Origin: Faecalibacterium duncaniae
GTDB taxonomy: Bacteria > Bacillota > Clostridia > Oscillospirales > Ruminococcaceae
Length of the DNA: 64,000 nucleotides
NCBI RefSeq assembly: GCF_010509575.1
Contig: NZ_CP048437.1
Location: 434,001-498,000 of the forward strand
Direction: 5' to 3'
Part shown: piece by piece, positions 58,340 to 64,000 of the stretch
Position numbering within the stretch: the first letter of the stretch is position 1
How the letters are laid out: each line of letters opens with the position of its first letter
Translations under genes and position numbers: made by a program
The notes under the pieces: model-generated
Databases searched by the model: none
The model's input: only the letters and a program-made list of their open reading frames with translations
Told to the model about the DNA's origin: nothing

Positions 58340-58401
58340 GTGCCTTATTTGTGCCTTACTCTTGAAAAAATGCCTTGCCGTGTGCCTTACGCTGTGCCTT
58401 G
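58340..58401 (+). repeat. Five GTGCCTTA-type direct repeats, candidate integrase arm sites
   Basis: GTGCCTTA occurs at 58340, 58351 and 58382, ATGCCTTG at 58370 and GTGCCTTG at 58394. Spacings are 11, 19, 12 and 12 bases, near one or two helical turns. They lie about 85 bases from the tRNA 3' end. Confidence 0.65.
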
Positions 58402-58409
58402 CTTCTGAT

Positions 58410-59333
58410 GCCCGGCGGTGTGGGCGGGGCGGTTCAGGCTACGAGATTTGCGGGCGGTCTGGGGGTGGCCGCTACACGTGCCGGGCGGTGTCCACCGGGG
58501 GCCATAGCAGGGACGGGGGCAACGTGGGCCGGTCTGCCTGCTGGTGTGGGGCGGTCTGATCGTGTGCGTGGTTGCTGCTACTCCCGGCGGGGTCTGCGGT
58601 CGGCTTCCAGTGCGGGCCCGCTCTTGTTGGGTGCGGGGCTGTGGTCGTGCTGGTGGTTCTCTCCTTGCCTGATCTGTGGCTGATCTCCCCGGCGGAATAT
58701 GGATGCAGCGGGCAATGCGGGCGGCGGTCTGGCTGTGTGGTTCTTCCCAATTGTTTCCGCCGGGCGGCGTCCGGCTCCATCATGCAAAAGAAAAAGCCTG
58801 TCCTGCTTGATAGTCGGGCGGGCTTTCGTGCTGTCTGGGGGCCTAATCGTGTGGGGCTGCGGGTGCTGCACAGCTTCCAGCGTGGGCGGCTGGGTGTCTG
58901 ATCTGGGCTGTGTGGGTGTGTGCTGCGTGTGTCCGGGATGCCGCCGGGCGGTCTGATCGTAGGTGTGCGGGTGGTGCTGGGCGTTCTGTTGCCGGTGCTG
59001 CGGCGGGGTGTGGTGCTGCTGATCTGTGCATGATTTCCCCCGGCGGGGTACGTTGGCTGCGTGCATCAGAGTGCGGGCCGGGTGCGTGCTGCGGCGCTGC
59101 CAGAGCGGGGCGGCTATGTGGGTTTGGGATTCTTCCCAACAAGTTCTTGCAACGCAAGGGGCCGTGTATGTACAGGGCCATTGCTTGCAAGAGCAGCGTA
59201 TTGTATATACGTCTGCCCTGCTTGCAAGCACTAGGCCCTCTGCAAGAGCACACGACTTTCCGTGAAAGTCTAGTGTGTTACACCTCGCCGCCGGGCGGGG
59301 TGTACGTTCTCGGTGTGCTCCCGGGTGTGTCCA
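58410..59333. other. GT-rich non-coding stretch with internal repeats
   Basis: About 0.9 kb rich in G and T and poor in A on the plus strand. Several frames are open by composition alone, but none gives a recognisable protein or a ribosome site. Repeated pieces include GGTCTGATCGT (58553, 58950), CTGATCTGTG followed by ATTTCCCC-like sequence and CGGCGG (58668, 59019) and CCCGGCGG. Four TTGCAAG/CTGCAAG words lie at about 59151-59247, and a small hairpin ACTTTC/GAAAGT is near 59255. Confidence 0.6.
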
Positions 59334-59567
59334 TCATCCAATTTGTCGGATGCCGTGGGCGGTCTGGCTTTGCTCTGCCGGGGCCGGGTCGCCCTGCTCA
59401 AAGTACCGGGCTAGGCTGTCCAGATTCACAAGCCAGCCGCGCCCGGCATTCACATACCGGACTTTGCCGGTCCTGCAAAGCCGCCGGATATAGTGGGGTG
59501 ACAGTCCGTAAATTTCAGCGGCCTGCTTTACGGTTCCCATGTTCGGGTAGCGGATCGTATTGTTCAA
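59334..59567 (-). CDS. Excisionase-like helix-turn-helix protein (copy 1)
   Basis: This 77-residue protein contains KQAAEIYGLSPHYIRRLCRT and RYVNAGRGWLVNLDSLARYF, the HTH_17/excisionase pattern, and ends with a short acidic tail. It is clearly homologous at DNA and protein level to the gene at 63234-63479. The start is uncertain: TTG 59567 sits well behind AAAGAGGTG, while GTG 59576 overlaps that site. It stands alone within the coding-poor stretch. Role: excision control or regulation of the element. Confidence 0.7.
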   Translation of the reverse strand: MNNTIRYPNMGTVKQAAEIYGLSPHYIRRLCRTGKVRYVNAGRGWLVNLDSLARYFEQGDPAPAEQSQTAHGIRQIG

Positions 59568-59576
59568 GCAATGCAC

Positions 59577-60756
59577 CTCTTTTTCTGCTGGTCGGTTTGT
59601 GTCGTTCTCTGTGTGCCTGCATTAAACCATGGGGCGGGCCATTTTGCAAGAGGGCCGAACGCGGGCGGCGGTGCAGCGGAATGTAGCATTGATGAACGGG
59701 AATCCTTACGCCTATTGGGAACAACGTGGAATCTCTTTGCATCTGATGCCATGGGGTGCCGTCCTGTGTCGTGGGGTGCCGTGGCTTGCATCAGGTTTTC
59801 CCGGCGGGCTATGGACAGATGGGGCGGCGTTCAGTCGGGCCGAATGTTTGATGAAATTAAATCGTTTTTGTAATGAAAGATTCTTGTGTGTAAAATGTGG
59901 AAAGTTTCAGCTTGCAATTGTTCAATATGTCAAATAAAAGTACGCGGAAATATTTTTCTTTGCATAGGTGCATTCAGCAGGCAGGGGGCGGGCTATGCGC
60001 GCGCAAATGAAACAGCTTCCGCAAGCCCGAAAAGTTCCATGGAAAAACAACTTGCGAATAGATCAGGGCAAAAGAATGTCACAGGCAAAAGGACAAGGCA
60101 CACAGCCAGAAAACAGGACGGCGCATACTGTACCCGACATGATTACAAAACACCCGGCGGCAAGCAAGGGACAAAGCGTCATTACATAGTGACAATGCAG
60201 AGTATAGGCGGCTCTATTCAGCGGACTATACACACCACCCGGCGGAACAGATAAACAGGGGCAGCACATTCCAATTGGGGCGATATGCACAGCGGCGGCG
60301 GATGATTGCCACAGCCTGCCCGATCATATCCAGCGGCTAGGGGTCAACGGCTACAATGTGCGCATGAAAACCATTTCCGCAAGTGTTGAAACCCCGCCAG
60401 AAAAACAAACTTGCGAATACAGCAGAGCAAGGACGCAGTACAAGCAAAAAAGCAAGGCGGGAAGCGAGAAAACAGGCGGGGCCTATCGCGCAAGAATGAT
60501 AACAAAACCATGCAGAACCGGACGTTTGAGCGTAGCTATAGTGTAACGATGTGAGCGTATTGTGCTATTTGATATCATTTTGTTGATTTTCTGCTCAGCA
60601 TGGCGGTTGCACTATGGGATGATCTTCCCCAAGGCGTTAAGGTACTGGGGCGCTCTTTTGAAAACTATGCGGGTCCAGAAGCGCGAAATAATTTTAGACG
60701 GCAGGGATTTTTTTCACTTCCGCAAAAAATGGCCGTGAAAAATCTGCCGGGGGTCA
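59577..60756. other. Coding-poor stretch with two copies of a ~185-base unit
   Basis: No convincing gene is seen in either strand. From about 59.95 kb the plus strand changes from GT-rich to AC-rich. A unit at about 60003-60150 (TTCCGCAAG, AAAAACAACTTGCGAATA, GAAAACAGG, ATGATTACAAAAC) recurs at about 60363-60515 (TTTCCGCAAG, AAAAACAAACTTGCGAATA, GAAAACAGG, ATGATAACAAAAC) with the same order of blocks. Confidence 0.6.
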
Positions 60757-60803
60757 AAAAAGCCGCCTGCCCTCTATAGCTCAGAGGGGCGGCGGCTTTA
60801 GAT
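60757..60803 (-). terminator. Terminator of the HTH gene
   Basis: On the minus strand AAAGCCGCC..CCCCTCTGAGC pairs with its complement ..GAGGGCAGGCGGCTT and is followed by TTTTTTG. Confidence 0.85.
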
Positions 60804-60808
60804 GTCAA

Positions 60809-61153
60809 TTACTTGAACAGCGGCCCAAGGTCATAAGGGCTATAATCAGCAAGAACGTTGAAAGCATCAGAAAATCCACAAGTCTGATTTGCATAGTCCC
60901 CATGGTATGCCTTCCAAGGGCTAGTTGCTGTAATTAACAGGGAGTTGGGCGAAACATCCAGCCCGGCGGCAATGCGATTCAGGGTATCAAGATGGATTTT
61001 CCCGGCGGCGCGTAATGGCTTAATTTCCGCTGGGTCAAAGCCTGTACGCTGTTGCAGTTCGGATAGTGTACAATCCTGCTCACAAAGCTGCTGCAACAGG
61101 TTGAACGGGTCAACACGCAAGCGGGAACGCTGGTGGCCTTTTTTCTTTTTCAT
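60809..61153 (-). CDS. XRE-like helix-turn-helix protein
   Basis: This 114-residue protein has a very basic start (MKKKKGHQRSRLRVD) and a helix-turn-helix-like region (TLSELQQRTGFDPAEIKPLRAAG; LNRIAAGLDVSPNSLLI). Its C-terminal 35 residues (WKAYHGDYANQTCGFSDAFN) have no family look. ATG 61153 follows AGAAAGGAATCCT on the minus strand. It is probably a regulator of the element and is closed by its own terminator. Confidence 0.65.
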   Translation of the reverse strand: MKKKKGHQRSRLRVDPFNLLQQLCEQDCTLSELQQRTGFDPAEIKPLRAAGKIHLDTLNRIAAGLDVSPNSLLITATSPWKAYHGDYANQTCGFSDAFNVLADYSPYDLGPLFK

Positions 61154-61328
61154 AGGATTCCTTTCTGGATGTTGTGAAAACCTATGCTTTGCCCTCTCTC
61201 CCCGATTGTGGTATACTATTGGGGGAAGATAGACACGCAAGTTATTTTCCTTTGTTCCTACGGATGGGACTTTCAAAGTAGCATGAGAGAAGCGGGGCAG
61301 CTTGTACCATGCGAAACGAAAGCCCTTT

Positions 61329-61517
61329 TTATTTTTGCGGGTGATTCATTCGCCAGTTGTTGGCGGCGCGGGTAATGACCAAACGCCGGAAGAAAATGAT
61401 GTGTCCAGCGCTTGCATATTCCTTTTCAATCATATCGTAGTATTCTGCTACAGAGTGCCGCGTGTCCTCTTTTTCTCTGCGGCTTGATGCTGTGCCGGTT
61501 CCGGCTCCCGTTGTCAT
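61329..61517 (-). CDS. Small hypothetical protein coupled to upstream gene
   Basis: A 62-residue frame whose ATG overlaps the stop of the 61514-61966 gene (ATGA), which suggests translational coupling. It has a Ser/Thr/Gly-rich start, an acidic helix SVAEYYDMIEKEYAS and a basic end. No family is recognised. Confidence 0.5.
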   Translation of the reverse strand: MTTGAGTGTASSRREKEDTRHSVAEYYDMIEKEYASAGHIIFFRRLVITRAANNWRMNHPQK

Positions 61518-61966
61518 GCTTTCTTCTCCTTTTCGGCGTTCTCCATCATCTTTGCAAGTATTGCGTCAACTTCCGGCGGGATTGTGACCTGTCGGCCTTT
61601 CTGTGTCCGTGCCGGGGCAAGATGAATGGTGTTCCGGCGTTCCTGATCGTAATAGTCGCATTCTTCCAGAACGACAGACAAACGGTTGGTGATGCTTTCG
61701 CAAAGATGCTGACAGGACTTCAACTGCATTTCCAGTGTAACGCAATTTTCATTCAGCCATTCGCCGGACTCAAGTTCGGCAAGGGTCTTTCTGTGGAAAG
61801 GGATATTCAAGATAGATTCGGTATACTGAATCCGGCGCATAGCGTATTCCGTTATTTCGCCCTTTTTCATGAAAAGCTGGTAAGTTGCTTCCGCCCAACG
61901 CTCGGCGGCTTTCGCTTCCTCGAGAACAGACTTCAAAAAGTCCGCGTCAACTGTACAGCGTGGCAT
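61514..61966 (-). CDS. Hypothetical helical protein
   Basis: This 150-residue protein is nearly all helix by pattern (LKSVLEEAKAAERWAEATYQ; MQLKSCQHLCESITNRLSVVLEE), with a final IPPEVDAILAKMMENAEKEKKA. It follows AAAAGGAGTGGTGAAGAATC on the minus strand. No family is recognised. It belongs to the minus-strand cluster of small genes of the element. Confidence 0.65.
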   Translation of the reverse strand: MPRCTVDADFLKSVLEEAKAAERWAEATYQLFMKKGEITEYAMRRIQYTESILNIPFHRKTLAELESGEWLNENCVTLEMQLKSCQHLCESITNRLSVVLEECDYYDQERRNTIHLAPARTQKGRQVTIPPEVDAILAKMMENAEKEKKA

Positions 61967-62019
61967 GATTCTTCACCACTCCTTTTCAAAAATGATTGAT
62001 GGTAAGTTGCTCTTTGTGG

Positions 62020-62241
62020 TTACAGCGCGGCAAGTTCGGCTTTCAGGCGTTCCAATTCTTCCCGCTGATCTGCAAGAATGGCGGTGCGGATTCGGGTTTC
62101 CTGCTCTGTGCTGGGCTTCCAGTCAAACCCACGCACCTTTACTTCCTCAATGCTGTTCTTCTCGAAGATGGTCAAAAGCTGCTCGATCTTCTGGATTGTG
62201 GTGTAAAGGTCAGTTGCGTGTAAAAGTGTTTCTTTTGTCAT
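62020..62241 (-). CDS. Small coiled-coil protein
   Basis: A 73-residue protein with two helices, TIQKIEQLLTIFEKNS and REELERLKAELAAL, separated by VKVRGFDWKPSTEQE. CAAAGGAAAGAACC precedes the ATG. It is typical of small accessory genes in phages and ICEs. No function can be given. Confidence 0.6.
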   Translation of the reverse strand: MTKETLLHATDLYTTIQKIEQLLTIFEKNSIEEVKVRGFDWKPSTEQETRIRTAILADQREELERLKAELAAL

Positions 62242-62341
62242 AATGGTTCTTTCCTTTGGTTTTGTTTGTGCATAGACACACAGAATGATATTTTCATCAG
62301 GTGATTTATGTGCATCCAGCAGGCCGGGGCAAAATGCACTT

Positions 62342-62548
62342 TTATGCGGCCTGCCAGAGTTTGACCATGCTGCCGTCTGCGTTCAGCAACACCCGGCGGG
62401 CTTCATCGGTATCAAGGCGGCGGCACTCTACCACACAGGACACCCGGCGGACAGCGGCATAGGCTCGGGCGGTGCGCATGGCCTGCTCAAGCAAGGGCGT
62501 TTGGCCTAAAGTCTCGCCGGTGAGTGTATAGAGGGTGTAAATAAACAT
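62342..62548 (-). CDS. Small hypothetical protein
   Basis: A 68-residue protein (MFIYTLYTLTGETLGQTPLL..ARAYAAVRRVSCVVECRRLD..) with the look of a single small alpha-beta domain. ATG 62548 follows AAAGGAGTATGCCCC. No family is recognised. It is about 58 bases downstream of the DUF6291-like gene in the same direction. Confidence 0.6.
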   Translation of the reverse strand: MFIYTLYTLTGETLGQTPLLEQAMRTARAYAAVRRVSCVVECRRLDTDEARRVLLNADGSMVKLWQAA

Positions 62549-62606
62549 GGGGCATACTCCTTTCTTTTGGCTGTGAGGTCTGGCCGCTTGCTCTATCGGC
62601 GGAGAA

Positions 62607-63215
62607 TCAGCCCGGCGGGGGCTGGGCATATTCCGCCGGGGTGGGCTGTTCTTCCGTTGCTCTGTCCTGTCGAAACGCCTTTTTCAATTCGGCGGTCTCT
62701 GTGTCCTCTTGTTGTGTCTGCGGCTGGGCGGCTATTTGCTCTGCTGCCTTTTCAATCTTTGGTATCTGCCGCTTTTTCAACTCTTCCGTTCCAGCGTAGC
62801 CGATTCTATTTGTGCCGCTAGGCAGGCTTGAAAAGACTGCCGTTTGCGGCTTTTTCTCATTCCGCGCTTGGCGCGTTCTCCTTTCTCCTTTACCTTCTCT
62901 TTTATCTTTCTCCTTTTCTTTATCCTCAGATATATTCTTGAGGGAATCGGAACCAGTGGTTATATCATCATCAAAACCAGTGGTTTTTTGTGGTCTGCCG
63001 CCTTTTGACCCATCTGCGTACTTTTTGTTATTGGAATCAATCAAAGGCTTTGCAAACTCCCAACATATTGCGGCATTATGGGGCAAGGAAGTTTCTTGAC
63101 CGGTGAACGCATACTGCGCAAGTGCGTCATAAAATGCAAGCCTTTCACGAGGTTTTAGCTTACTTCCTCCACTCCAAAACGACCGATAGAACAAAAAACT
63201 TTTACGTTCTTCCAT
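62607..63215 (-). CDS. DUF6291-like protein, possible replication-associated gene
   Basis: This 202-residue protein begins MEERKSFLFYRSFWSGGSKL, with PRERLAFYDALAQYAFTGQE and then a GSKGGRPQK segment. That is the conserved N-terminal domain (DUF6291) seen in small proteins of Firmicutes phages and plasmids, often near replication genes. The rest is low complexity, rich in Lys, Glu, Gln and Arg. GAGGGGGAACAC precedes ATG 63215. Role unknown; replication initiation or primosome help is a guess. Confidence 0.7.
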   Translation of the reverse strand: MEERKSFLFYRSFWSGGSKLKPRERLAFYDALAQYAFTGQETSLPHNAAICWEFAKPLIDSNNKKYADGSKGGRPQKTTGFDDDITTGSDSLKNISEDKEKEKDKREGKGERRTRQARNEKKPQTAVFSSLPSGTNRIGYAGTEELKKRQIPKIEKAAEQIAAQPQTQQEDTETAELKKAFRQDRATEEQPTPAEYAQPPPG

Positions 63216-63233
63216 GTGTTCCCCCTCAATTCA

Positions 63234-63479
63234 TCAGGGGCACACCCGGCGGACGCTGGGAGCTGCGGGGGTCAGCTCCACCGGGGCAGGGTCGCCCTGC
63301 TCGAAGTACCGGGCAAGGCTGTCCAGATTTACAAGCCAGCCGCGCCCGGCATTTACGAACCGAATCTTACCGGCTTTGCACAGGCGGCGGATGTAATAGG
63401 GCGATAGGCCGTAAAGCTGGGCGGCTTGTTTGACCGGGGCCATGTTGGGCAAACGGGGATAGCTAATGCACTCGCCCAT
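63234..63479 (-). CDS. Excisionase-like helix-turn-helix protein (copy 2)
   Basis: This 81-residue protein contains KQAAQLYGLSPYYIRRLCKA and RFVNAGRGWLVNLDSLARYF and closely matches the gene at 59334-59567. ATG 63479 follows GAAAGGAGCATTGACC. It begins right behind a short XRE gene on the same strand. Likely a recombination directionality factor or regulator. Confidence 0.8.
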   Translation of the reverse strand: MGECISYPRLPNMAPVKQAAQLYGLSPYYIRRLCKAGKIRFVNAGRGWLVNLDSLARYFEQGDPAPVELTPAAPSVRRVCP

Positions 63480-63481
63480 GG

Positions 63482-63688
63482 TCAATGCTCCTTTCCATCT
63501 TCCAACAGGCTTTCCACAGTCACGCCCAAAGCGGAAGCAACACGGCGAACGGAGTTTGCGTTACAACTTTTTCCGCCACGCAATGCCGTTATAGTGGCGC
63601 GGGAAACAGTGGCCCTTTGGGACAGGTCTGCAACGCCCACATCCTGCCGGGCCATTTCAGCGATCAGTTTTACACGGTCGATTCTCAT
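63482..63688 (-). CDS. Short XRE/Cro-type regulator
   Basis: This 68-residue protein is a minimal helix-turn-helix: MRIDRVKLIAEMARQDVGVA, DLSQRATVSRATITALRGGK and a closing VRRVASALGVTVESLLEDG. It is the size of phage Cro proteins. GAAAGGAAGCTTG precedes its ATG. It is divergent from the XRE gene at 63824, so the pair resembles a Cro/CI switch. Confidence 0.85.
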   Translation of the reverse strand: MRIDRVKLIAEMARQDVGVADLSQRATVSRATITALRGGKSCNANSVRRVASALGVTVESLLEDGKEH

Positions 63689-63794
63689 ACAATCAAGCTT
63701 CCTTTCATATTCATTTGCTTCATTTTAACATAAGCGTTTGAATAAATCAAGCCGAAAGATTATTCTTTTGCTTTTTTTCTTGTGAGAACTGTGT

Positions 63795-63800
63795 TATACT
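63795..63800 (+). promoter_or_regulatory. -10 element of the right-hand XRE gene
   Basis: TATACT preceded by TGTGT lies 24 bases before the GTG start. No good -35 is seen, so an activator or extended -10 may be used. Confidence 0.4.
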
Positions 63801-63823
63801 AAAAAAGAAAGGTGGTGCGGCTG

Positions 63824-64000
63824 GTGTCAATAGGCGATAACATCCGGACTGTGAGAAAACTTCAAGGGCTGACACAAAAAGAACTTGCAAGGCGATTAGG
63901 AATTTCCCCGGTTGGTGTTGCACAATGGGAAAACGGCTTAAGAAACCCAAAACACGAAACCATAAAGCGAATTGCAAGTGCTCTAGGGGTAAGTGTGACA
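63824..64000 (+). CDS. XRE-family repressor, cut by window end
   Basis: The frame from GTG 63824 (after AAAGGTGGTGCGG) reads SIGDNIRTVRKLQGLTQKEL, ARRLGISPVGVAQWENGLRN and PKHETIKRIASALGVSVT and is still open at the window end. It is a CI-type helix-turn-helix domain. Divergent orientation against the Cro-like gene suggests it is the lysogeny-type repressor of the element. Confidence 0.85.
   Translation, partial: MSIGDNIRTVRKLQGLTQKELARRLGISPVGVAQWENGLRNPKHETIKRIASALGVSVT

Larger units (their letters stand above)
58256..64000. mobile_element. Left part of a second integrated element at tRNA-Lys
   Basis: Directly after the tRNA lie iterated short repeats like integrase arm sites. The genes that follow are of phage/ICE type: excisionase-like proteins, small unknown genes, a DUF6291-like protein and a divergent XRE pair. 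The dispersed repeats of the chromosome are absent here. No integrase or conjugation gene lies within the window, so the element is only partly seen and its class is open. Confidence 0.6.

Noticed and set aside
58340-58401. CRISPR-like array
   Set aside because: The repeated unit is only eight bases with spacing under 20 bases, and no cas gene is present.
58472-59231. Several overlapping minus-strand frames rich in Pro, Arg, Thr and His
   Set aside because: They mirror the GT-rich plus strand; no starts with ribosome sites and no recognisable domain.
59629-59937. 102-codon plus-strand frame in the coding-poor stretch
   Set aside because: Composition-driven, overlapped by open frames on the other strand, no ribosome site or domain.
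63234-63479. Calling the small HTH gene an integrase fragment
   Set aside because: It is a complete HTH_17-type domain with start and stop, and a full-length paralogue exists at 59334.

Overview
The window joins three kinds of DNA. From about 21.1 kb to 58.26 kb it is a GC-rich Firmicutes chromosome. Gene content (sporulation remnants, complete histidine operon, T-box-controlled asnS, Tat-type lipoproteins, dispersed palindromic repeats) and codon use suggest an Oscillospiraceae/Ruminococcaceae gut anaerobe, most like Faecalibacterium. That assignment comes from protein resemblance only, not from a search.

From 1 to about 21.12 kb the DNA is visibly more AT-rich and its genes look like Lachnospiraceae genes. 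The right edge of this block is two tandem tyrosine integrases followed at once by a 17-codon piece that encodes the C-terminus of ribosomal protein S9 (rpsI) and then a strong terminator. I read this as the right end of an integrative island inserted in the 3' end of rpsI; the left end lies outside the window. Its cargo, left to right: a PLD/cardiolipin-synthase-like protein (cut by the window edge), a response regulator/histidine kinase pair, an FUSC-type membrane protein, a frameshifted CDP-alcohol phosphatidyltransferase, the C-terminal remnant of a P-type ATPase, an AI-2E transporter, a DegV protein, an IS1182-type transposase remnant, and a choloylglycine (bile salt) hydrolase. Next comes an XRE/ImmA regulatory module facing a Y-family DNA polymerase operon, with two face-to-face promoters overlapping one operator. 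Then follow a second XRE regulator, an ATPase/Schlafen-type pseudogene, a likely defence block of two ABC-type ATPases plus a TOPRIM-like protein, a structured non-coding stretch, a MazF-like toxin, an excisionase-like protein and the two integrases.

The backbone carries: anti-sigma and sigma factors (minus), a degenerate M23 protein, mutY, asnS with its T-box leader, a Wzz-like protein, spoIIP and gpr divergent from rpsT, spoVAC-spoVAD-spoVAE, a VanY-type carboxypeptidase, a lipoprotein, an MBOAT/DHHW acyl-transfer pair, and two adjacent 114-residue peptides with matching double-glycine leaders. After these come thioredoxin, a HigBA-type toxin-antitoxin pair, and the his operon: a fused hisZ-hisG, then hisD, hisC, hisB, hisH, hisA, hisF, hisIE and a PHP histidinol-phosphatase. 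Together these cover the route from PRPP to histidine. A MATE exporter, a phosphoribosyltransferase-like protein, four Tat-signal proteins, an XRE regulator, a histidine phosphatase and two DUF3048 proteins follow.

At 58.18 kb a tRNA-Lys(TTT) marks the left edge of a second integrated element that runs off the right end. It starts with five short direct repeats that look like integrase arm sites. Then comes about 2.5 kb with almost no credible genes but strong strand asymmetry and internal repeats, then a minus-strand cluster of small phage/ICE-type genes and a divergent pair of XRE regulators. No rRNA and no CRISPR array were seen. Spontaneous assembly chimerism of the AT-rich block cannot be excluded from sequence alone, though the precise rpsI junction beside integrases argues against it.
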